A stretch of DNA of 18,018 nucleotides from contig JAEYTY010000165.1 in assembly GCA_023433775.1 (NCBI GenBank), positions 1-18,018 of the forward strand, in the 5' to 3' direction. The stretch's first letter is position 1, and each line of letters begins with the position of its first letter. The notes beneath the pieces are model-generated. The model was not told where the DNA came from. It searched no databases and saw only the letters and a list, made by a program, of their open reading frames with translations. Positions 12,721 to 18,018 of this stretch are shown in pieces. The translations under genes were made by a program, and so were the position numbers. The DNA comes from Pseudomonadota bacterium (GTDB taxonomy: Bacteria > Pseudomonadota > Alphaproteobacteria > Rhizobiales > Devosiaceae).

Positions 12721-15078
12721 TCAGAACTCCGACCAGTCCGTGTCGACCGCAAGCGCCGACGAACCGCTGGTCCGCAGGCCGTAGTTCTCTCGCGCCTGAC
12801 GCGCGGTCTGGCTGCGGGGAGCACCCATGGCCACCTGCTGCAGTGGCGCAGCCGCCGGATGTTCGGCTGCAGCGCTGTGCTCGAGCGTGAAAATCTCGAC
12901 GATGCGATCCAGCTCGGCAGCCTGCGCCTCTGTCTGCTCGATGGCGGCATTGGTTTGCTCAACCAGCGCCGCATTGTGCTGGGTCATCTGGTCCATCTGG
13001 CGCACGGCGGCGAGAGCCTCGGCGATGGCCGAAGCCTGGTCGCGGCTTTCATGAGCGATGCCATCCATGAGGGAATTGCTTTCCTGCACCGAGGCGAGGA
13101 TGCGCTCCAATGTGCCCGCGGCCTGCGAGACGAGGCCCGAACCACCCTTCACTTCGCTGGCCGATTGCTCGATCAAGGCCTTGACCTCGGACGAAGCCTG
13201 GGCAGCCGACTGGGCCAGACGACGCACTTCCACAGCCACCACGGCAAAGCCCTTGCCGGCTTCACCGGCGCGCGCCGCTTCGACCGAAGCATTGAGCGCG
13301 AGAAGATTGGTCTGGAAGGCAATGTCATCGATCATGCCGATGATGTTGGAAATCTTGGACGACGAAGAGGTGATGCGCTCCATGGCGAGCGTGGTTTCCT
13401 GCATGACGCGACCACCCTCCTCCGCCGTCACCTTGGCCGACTGGCTGACGCCGGAGGCAGCATCGGCACGCTGCACGTTCTGCTGCACGGTGGCGGCCAA
13501 TTGCTCCATGGCCGCCGAGGTTTCCTCGATTGTTGCGGCCTGGCGCGTGGTGCGTTCGGAGAGGTCGTTTGAGCCCGAGAGAATTTCGCCGGTGGCGGTC
13601 CGCAGGCCGCGCGACAATTGCTTGAGCTGGCCCACGATGTCGGACACGCGGTCGGCCACCTTGTTGGTATTGACCTTGAGCGTATTGAAGGCGCCCTGAT
13701 ACTGGCCCTCGACACGATGGGTGAGATCGGTTTCGGCCATGGCAGAGAGCACCTTGCCGGTTTCGGCAAGGCCGCGATCCACCGTTTCGACCAGCGTGTT
13801 GACGCGCGAGGCGAGATTGTTGAGCTCGGCATCGGGGAATTCTGCGGTAACGCGTTGCGAGAAATCGCCGTTGGACGCGGCCTCGACCACCTCGCCAAAG
13901 GCCCGCTGCAATTCCTGCATCATCAAGGCGCGATCCTGGAGGCGCTGCGCACTGTCGATGGATTCCTGCTCCGTCATGGTGACGATCTGCTCGCCATTCC
14001 GGCGGAAAATCTCCACAGCGCGGGCCATGTCGCCCACCTCGTCGCGGCGGGCCTGATAGGGCACTTCGAGACTGTGCTGGCCCTCGGCGATCTGGCGCAT
14101 GGTGCGCTCGATACGGGTGATCGGGCGCTCGATGGAGCGGCCGATCAACACGGCCATGGCGCAGGAAATAAGGGCAGCAAGTCCCAGCGTCCCATAAAAA
14201 CCGACAGAGAGGAGCTGCTGCTCGGCGCTGAGCGTCGCCTGCGCCTCGGCCTGAGCCTGCTCAAGCCCTTCGCGGCGCTGTTCGACCAACAAGGAAACCC
14301 CGTCGGTGCGCATATTGATGGCCGCCAGCGCGTCGCGCACCTTGCGGGTTTCCTCAACATATGCGCGGAAATGAGTGACGTATTGATCCATGGCCGCTGT
14401 CAGCGCGTCGCGCTGTGGCGTGGGGATATAGACGCCCTCAAGCGAGGCCTGATAGGCCTTTATGCCGTCATTGAAACGCATGACGACGGGCATCTGCTTG
14501 GTCAGCATGAATTCCTTGTGCAGCACCCGCAGATTGAGCAGCCGGGCCAGCGGATCGCCGAACAGGGCCGGATTTTTGGCGACTTCCTCCTCCAGCATGG
14601 TCTGCACCGACTGCACACTGGTTTCGACATCGGCGGCCAGGCCGGTGGACGGATCAAGCCCGATACGGGCCGTGGATTCGGTGATCAGATTTGCAAAGCT
14701 GGGCAGGTCATTGAGGGCCGTGTTGAGCGTGCTCTCTTCGGGATGGGTGGCGACATAATCGGTGACGCGCGCCAGATCGGCATTGATGCGATCGATCAGC
14801 GCCTGCGACGGTGACAGGCCAAGCCCGTTGATATTGGACTTGATGCTTTCGCCGATGGAAGCGGCCGTGACGATATTGCTAAGGGTTGCGACGGCCTTGC
14901 GCTCGGCCTGCGAAGCAATCTCAATCTGCTGGTTCTGATAGTAGAAGATGCCGGCAATGGCGCCCATGCAAACCAGCGTGAAGCCGGCAATGGCAAAAAT
15001 CTTGCCGCGCAGCCGAATTGTCGGCATCCGCAGTTTTGGCAGCCGGCGCTTGAACGGCCACTTCAATTTCAGTTTCAT
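12721..15078 (-). CDS. Methyl-accepting chemotaxis protein with periplasmic sensor, multiple HAMP units and CheR/CheB-docking tail
   Basis: This inner-membrane chemoreceptor has 785 residues. A basic N-terminus (1-26) is followed by TM1 (about 28-47), a periplasmic all-helical sensor of about 240 residues (48-290; its size fits a helical bimodular sensor, an inference), and TM2 (about 291-313). A HAMP domain (about 314-366) follows, then at least one more HAMP-like unit (about 385-480; FGEVVEAASNGDFSQRV and LSAMAETDLTHRVEGQY are typical repeats). The signalling domain (about 485-730) has the conserved hairpin tip IDDIAFQTNLLALNASVEAARAGE followed by AGKGFAVVAVEVRRLA. The last residues DWSEF match the W-x-x-F pentapeptide that tethers CheR/CheB (E. 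coli NWETF). The ATG at 15078 follows GAGGG. No chemotaxis signalling genes adjoin it; the sugar-uptake context suggests a nutrient receptor, ligand unknown. Confidence 0.95.
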   Translation of the reverse strand: MKLKLKWPFKRRLPKLRMPTIRLRGKIFAIAGFTLVCMGAIAGIFYYQNQQIEIASQAERKAVATLSNIVTAASIGESIKSNINGLGLSPSQALIDRINADLARVTDYVATHPEESTLNTALNDLPSFANLITESTARIGLDPSTGLAADVETSVQSVQTMLEEEVAKNPALFGDPLARLLNLRVLHKEFMLTKQMPVVMRFNDGIKAYQASLEGVYIPTPQRDALTAAMDQYVTHFRAYVEETRKVRDALAAINMRTDGVSLLVEQRREGLEQAQAEAQATLSAEQQLLSVGFYGTLGLAALISCAMAVLIGRSIERPITRIERTMRQIAEGQHSLEVPYQARRDEVGDMARAVEIFRRNGEQIVTMTEQESIDSAQRLQDRALMMQELQRAFGEVVEAASNGDFSQRVTAEFPDAELNNLASRVNTLVETVDRGLAETGKVLSAMAETDLTHRVEGQYQGAFNTLKVNTNKVADRVSDIVGQLKQLSRGLRTATGEILSGSNDLSERTTRQAATIEETSAAMEQLAATVQQNVQRADAASGVSQSAKVTAEEGGRVMQETTLAMERITSSSSKISNIIGMIDDIAFQTNLLALNASVEAARAGEAGKGFAVVAVEVRRLAQSAAQASSEVKALIEQSASEVKGGSGLVSQAAGTLERILASVQESNSLMDGIAHESRDQASAIAEALAAVRQMDQMTQHNAALVEQTNAAIEQTEAQAAELDRIVEIFTLEHSAAAEHPAAAPLQQVAMGAPRSQTARQARENYGLRTSGSSALAVDTDWSEF

Positions 15079-15192
15079 CCCTCATCCCTCTCCCAAGGCC
15101 GCAGACTGGGTCGCCCACATGGCAGGCGATCCCTTGTCCCTTATCGGCAAAAGTACGGAGGCAGGGTTAATAATAAACTTATAGGAGGATCA

Positions 15193-15232
15193 ATCAGCGG
15201 CAAAACAAGGCTTCGCCGCTGATAATATTATC
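15193..15232. repeat. Inverted repeat plus perfect 12-bp palindrome between the chemoreceptor and dehydrogenase genes
   Basis: ATCAGCGGC (15193-15201) pairs with GCCGCTGAT (15215-15223) around a 13-nt loop. Overlapping its end, GATAATATTATC (15221-15232) is a perfect palindrome that finishes 2 bp from the dehydrogenase stop. No T-run follows on either strand. It may be a weak terminator for the dehydrogenase gene or an operator upstream of the chemoreceptor gene. Confidence 0.5.
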
Positions 15233-15234
15233 GC

Positions 15235-16251
15235 CTAGCTTGCCTTGACCTCGGCCCAGCCGCCCGTGCGCTCGCTGGCAAAGACCGCGTCCAGCACATG
15301 CATGGACGAAATGGCATCTTCGATGCCGTAAGGCAGCTTGCCCTTACCCAATACGGCCAGCGCAAATGCCTCAGCCATCTCGGTATATTGGTCCGAGGGG
15401 GGAAGAATTTCGCGGCGCGCCAGCGACCCGTCAAAGCTCAGCCCCTGATCGACCAGAATAGCTGTTGCTGAATCCTGGGGCGCATTGAACGGAATGATGA
15501 TTTCAACGCGACCCTTGGTGCCCAGCATTTCGATGGACTGGTGCGGCACCATTTGCGTGGAGACGAGGAAGCTGAGGTGTCGCCCATTGCCGAAATCCGC
15601 GATGACGCTGGCCTGCCGGTCCGTGGCGAAAGTCGGATCGCGGTCGATCAGCGACACGACGCGCTTTGGCTCCGCCTCGAAGAAGAAGCGACCGCCGGTG
15701 ATCGGATAGCAGCCGATGTCGAGCATGGCGCCGCCACCGATATCGGCCATGTTGCGCACATTGTTGGGGTCGGCATTGAAATAGCTGAACACCCCGCGCA
15801 CAGCCCGCAGCTCACCCAGCTCGCCCGAGCGGATGATTTCGCGGGCGCGTATCCATTGCTGGTGGAAGCGGACCATGAAGCCTTCCATGATCAGACGATC
15901 AGGATTGGTGCCGCGCAGTTTTTCGGCATCCGCAGCCGTGATGGCGATCGGCTTTTCGCAAAGGACATGCTTGCCCGCGGCATTGGCGGCGAGGGTCAGC
16001 TCGACATGGAGGTGATTGGGCAGCGGATTATAGACCGCATCGATTTCGGGATCGGCCAGCATCTCCTCATAGGAGCCATAGGCCTTGGCAATGCCCAGCT
16101 TGTCTGCCGCGACACGCGACTTGGCGGTGTCGCGCGAGCAGATGGCGACGACCTCCGAATGGGGCGACTTCATGATCGCCGGGGTGACCTTGGACATGCC
16201 GATATTGGCGGTGGAGAGTATGCCCCAGCGGACTTTTTTCTGTTCGGACAT
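15235..16251 (-). CDS. Gfo/Idh/MocA family NAD(P)-dependent sugar dehydrogenase/oxidoreductase
   Basis: This soluble oxidoreductase of 338 residues has the two-domain Gfo/Idh/MocA fold. The N-terminal Rossmann domain begins VRWGILSTANIGMSKVTPAI, with a modified glycine motif, followed by VVAICSRD. The catalytic CEKPIA motif lies near residue 100, and the C-terminal domain has GGAMLDIGCYPI, carrying the usual Asp and Tyr/His active-site positions. The pattern resembles the D-xylose 1-dehydrogenase/anhydrofructose-reductase branch, so a pentose or modified hexose is a likely substrate, but the exact reaction cannot be assigned. I start at ATG 16251, with GGAG about 10 nt upstream; the ten extra residues up to 16281 look non-coding. 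It lies 119 bp after the third transporter's permease, beyond a hairpin, and was probably recruited to process the sugar that system imports. Confidence 0.9.
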   Translation of the reverse strand: MSEQKKVRWGILSTANIGMSKVTPAIMKSPHSEVVAICSRDTAKSRVAADKLGIAKAYGSYEEMLADPEIDAVYNPLPNHLHVELTLAANAAGKHVLCEKPIAITAADAEKLRGTNPDRLIMEGFMVRFHQQWIRAREIIRSGELGELRAVRGVFSYFNADPNNVRNMADIGGGAMLDIGCYPITGGRFFFEAEPKRVVSLIDRDPTFATDRQASVIADFGNGRHLSFLVSTQMVPHQSIEMLGTKGRVEIIIPFNAPQDSATAILVDQGLSFDGSLARREILPPSDQYTEMAEAFALAVLGKGKLPYGIEDAISSMHVLDAVFASERTGGWAEVKAS

Positions 16252-16303
16252 CGATGTTCTCCGTCTGTTGAATGCGGCCACCTTTGGTAGCCTCGATTGA
16301 AAA

Positions 16304-16332
16304 GGGCCGGTCCTTTTGGCGAGGACCGGCCC
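16304..16332 (-). terminator. Terminator or attenuating hairpin between the third transporter operon and the dehydrogenase
   Basis: A perfect 11-bp stem, GGGCCGGTCCT (16304-16314) with AGGACCGGCCC (16322-16332), encloses a 7-nt loop. On the minus strand it is followed by TTTTC. It lies 38 bp past the permease stop, upstream of the dehydrogenase ribosome site. The short T-run allows partial read-through. Confidence 0.7.
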
Positions 16333-16370
16333 GACAAAGTTTTGTGGTCAGGCGCAGGCGGCGGACACCG

Positions 16371-17369
16371 CTAGGCCGTGGCGGAGCGTTCCTTGCTCAG
16401 CACTTCCAGCGATTGCTGCGCACGCTTGCGATCCCGGTAGCGGTTGAACTGCTGATCGGCAAGCACGCCGGCCAGGATCACCGCGCCCATCACGGCGAAG
16501 TTGAGCGATGATGGAATGCCTAAGAGATTTACGAGGTTCTGCAGCTCCTGCAGCAGCACTGCGCCGAGTACAACGCCGATGATCGAGCCTTCACCGCCAC
16601 GCAGCGAGAAGCCCCCCAGCACCGCCGCCGCAATTGCATAGAGTTCGTAGAAATTGCCATGCGAGGACGGCTGCACCGACTTGGTGAACATGGCGAAATA
16701 AACCGCCGCAATGGCCGAGAGCACGGCGCAGATGACATAGGCCGCAGTGATAACCAGATCGGTCCGGACACCCGAGAAACGCGCCGCATCCTCGTTTTTG
16801 CCCACGGCATAAAGATGCCGACCGAATACGGACCGATGGAGAATGAACCAGGCAATCACTGCAATAACGATCATGGCGAAGAAGGAATGCGGAATGCCAA
16901 AGGACCGGCCAATGGTGAGCCATTCAAGCTCGGGATAGCTGGCGCCGAACGGGAAGCCCGCTGTGGCCTCCGCCGTGTAGCCGCGGGCAACACCGCGATA
17001 AATCAGCAAGCCGCAGAGCGTCACCACAAAGGGCTGCATTTTCAGCTTGGTTATCAATAGCCCGTGGGCGAGGCCCATAAGCGTGCCGACAAAGATGGTG
17101 GCGAGAATGGCCAGCGGCCATGGCACGCCATACTTGCCAACCATGTCGACGAAAATCACACCCAGAAGGGCAATCATCGAGCCAACGGACAGGTCGATGC
17201 CGCCGGTCATGATGACAAAGCCCTGACCGATGGCGAAGAGGCCAAACAGGCCAATGAGATTGGCCGTGTTGCCCAGATTGATCGGGGACAGGAACAGGGG
17301 ATTGCGCATGTACACGACCGCGCCCACGATGATGATCAGGACCGCTAGCCCCATGTCTTTCTTTTGCAT
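16371..17369 (-). CDS. Sugar ABC transporter permease (RbsC-like, CUT2), third system
   Basis: This inner-membrane permease has 332 residues and about nine to ten hydrophobic helices. The CUT2 motif TGGIDLSVGSMIALLG lies near residue 56. The cytoplasmic loop AVGKNEDAARFSGVRTDLV and the coupling stretch YELYAIAAAVLGGFSLRGGEG follow. The C-terminal tail is long and charged (FNRYRDRKRAQQSLEVLSKE). The start ATG at 17369 is preceded by GGGGAG. It lies 11 bp after the fused ATPase gene, so the two form one operon running in from beyond the right edge. The binding protein is not in the window; it may lie upstream, past 18018. The imported sugar is unknown. The dehydrogenase next downstream hints at a pentose or similar aldose. 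Confidence 0.9.
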   Translation of the reverse strand: MQKKDMGLAVLIIIVGAVVYMRNPLFLSPINLGNTANLIGLFGLFAIGQGFVIMTGGIDLSVGSMIALLGVIFVDMVGKYGVPWPLAILATIFVGTLMGLAHGLLITKLKMQPFVVTLCGLLIYRGVARGYTAEATAGFPFGASYPELEWLTIGRSFGIPHSFFAMIVIAVIAWFILHRSVFGRHLYAVGKNEDAARFSGVRTDLVITAAYVICAVLSAIAAVYFAMFTKSVQPSSHGNFYELYAIAAAVLGGFSLRGGEGSIIGVVLGAVLLQELQNLVNLLGIPSSLNFAVMGAVILAGVLADQQFNRYRDRKRAQQSLEVLSKERSATA

Positions 17370-17380
17370 TCTTTTCTCCC

Positions 17381-18018
17381 CTATTTCGCGCCAACGGCCA
17401 GCTTGAGAACATTGTGTTCGGAGAATTCCGAGCGCGGCAGCGTGCCTGCCACTTCCCCTTCCCGGAGCACCACGATGCGATCCGAGACGCCAATGACCTC
17501 TTCCATGTCGCTGGAAATCATCACTACGCCGACACCGGCATCAGCCAGCGCGCGCATGATCTTGTAAATTTCTGCCTTTGCACCGACGTCGATACCACGC
17601 GTCGGTTCGTCAAAAATGATGAGCTTGGGCCGCATGGAAAGCCATTTGCCCAGCACCACTTTCTGCTGATTGCCGCCTGACAGCTCGACAGCCTTGCGCA
17701 TGACATCATTAGTCTTGATGCCGAGCTTTTCGCGCTGGTCCAGCGCGCGCTCGACCTGCTGGGACTGTGAGACCATGCCATGGCGCGAAACACGTCCAAG
17801 ATCGGCAAGCGAGATGTTTTCGCAAATCGAGCTTTCCAGCACGAGACCGGTGCGCTTGCGATCTTCCGGGACGAGATAAATCCCCGCGTCGATTGCCTCG
17901 CGCGGCGTACGGGCTCGGAAGGGCAGGCCCGAAAGCCGAATTTCACCTTCCAGAATTGTACCAATGCCAAAGAGCGCTTCCGCCAATTCGGTACGACCCG
18001 CGCCAACAAGACCAGCGA
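17381..18018 (-). CDS. Sugar ABC transporter ATPase (RbsA-like fused type), C-terminal part, cut by the window edge
   Basis: Only the last 212 residues are present and the frame stays open at the right edge. What is seen is the second ABC domain of a CUT2 double ATPase. It has a Walker-A-like AGLVGAGRTELAEALFG without the P-loop lysine, PEDRKRTGLV, the full signature LSGGNQQKVVLGKWL, Walker B LIIFDEPTRGIDVG and the switch region VVMISSDMEEVIGVSDRIVVL. The degenerate Walker A with an intact signature is the family norm for this half. The stop TAG lies at 17381-17383, 11 bp before the permease ATG. The first ABC domain, and probably the binding-protein gene, lie beyond 18018. It is a different gene from ytfR: the sequences share motifs but diverge between them. 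Confidence 0.93.
   Translation of the reverse strand, partial: AGLVGAGRTELAEALFGIGTILEGEIRLSGLPFRARTPREAIDAGIYLVPEDRKRTGLVLESSICENISLADLGRVSRHGMVSQSQQVERALDQREKLGIKTNDVMRKAVELSGGNQQKVVLGKWLSMRPKLIIFDEPTRGIDVGAKAEIYKIMRALADAGVGVVMISSDMEEVIGVSDRIVVLREGEVAGTLPRSEFSEHNVLKLAVGAK

Noticed and set aside
13618..14814. A 398-aa plus-strand frame opposite the chemoreceptor gene
   Set aside because: It is antisense to a clear chemoreceptor with all conserved motifs; no family features in the plus frame.

Overview
The window is GC-rich, densely packed bacterial DNA. It looks like an alphaproteobacterium of the Hyphomicrobiales (rhizobia/Devosia-like). The order-level call rests on the EpmA-EF-P pair, the several ribose/fructose-type (CUT2) sugar ABC transporters, a multi-HAMP chemoreceptor with a W-x-x-F tail, and the codon use. 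The genus is a guess. No tRNA, rRNA, CRISPR array, insertion sequence or phage gene was seen. This is an ordinary chromosomal or megaplasmid region specialised in carbohydrate uptake.

Layout. (1) 1-1619, housekeeping edge: the 5' end of epmA (minus strand) diverges from efp (plus strand). These are the EF-P modifying enzyme and its target. After a strong terminator comes a minus-strand DUF892 ferritin-like stress protein, then a tiny plus-strand ORF with a poly-Gln tail. (2) 1626-8435, minus strand: an apparent seven-gene operon read right to left. It holds ytfQ (periplasmic binding protein), ytfR (fused double ATPase), ytfT and yjfF (two permeases), a DgoR-like GntR/FCD regulator, an orphan 152-residue protein and an acetyl-xylan-esterase/cephalosporin-C-deacetylase family esterase. 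The first four match the E. coli galactofuranose importer. Three junctions overlap or nearly touch (ATGA, ATGA, TAG-c-ATG). (3) 8436-8907: a 472-bp divergent control region with palindromes and an isolated TATAAT box. (4) 8908-11788, plus strand: a second CUT2 importer in the order single-domain ATPase, permease, binding protein. Three tandem hairpins sit before the binding-protein gene and a textbook terminator follows it. (5) 11854-16251, minus strand: a hydroxypyruvate-isomerase family enzyme, a methyl-accepting chemotaxis protein, and a Gfo/Idh/MocA sugar dehydrogenase. (6) 16304-18018, minus strand: the end of a third CUT2 operon (RbsC-like permease, C-terminal half of an RbsA-like double ATPase) with its own terminator hairpin.

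How it works together: binding proteins capture furanose- or pentose-type sugars in the periplasm and the ATPase/permease pairs import them. The esterase could remove acetyl groups from imported or extracellular sugars. The dehydrogenase and isomerase could feed the products into central metabolism, and the chemoreceptor may steer cells towards such nutrients. The substrates of the second and third transporters cannot be read from sequence alone. I found no clearly novel system. The best leads are the orphan 152-aa protein and esterase attached to the galactofuranose operon, the regulator that lacks the FCD metal ligands, the palindromes in the divergent region, and the triple hairpin before the highly codon-optimised binding-protein gene.
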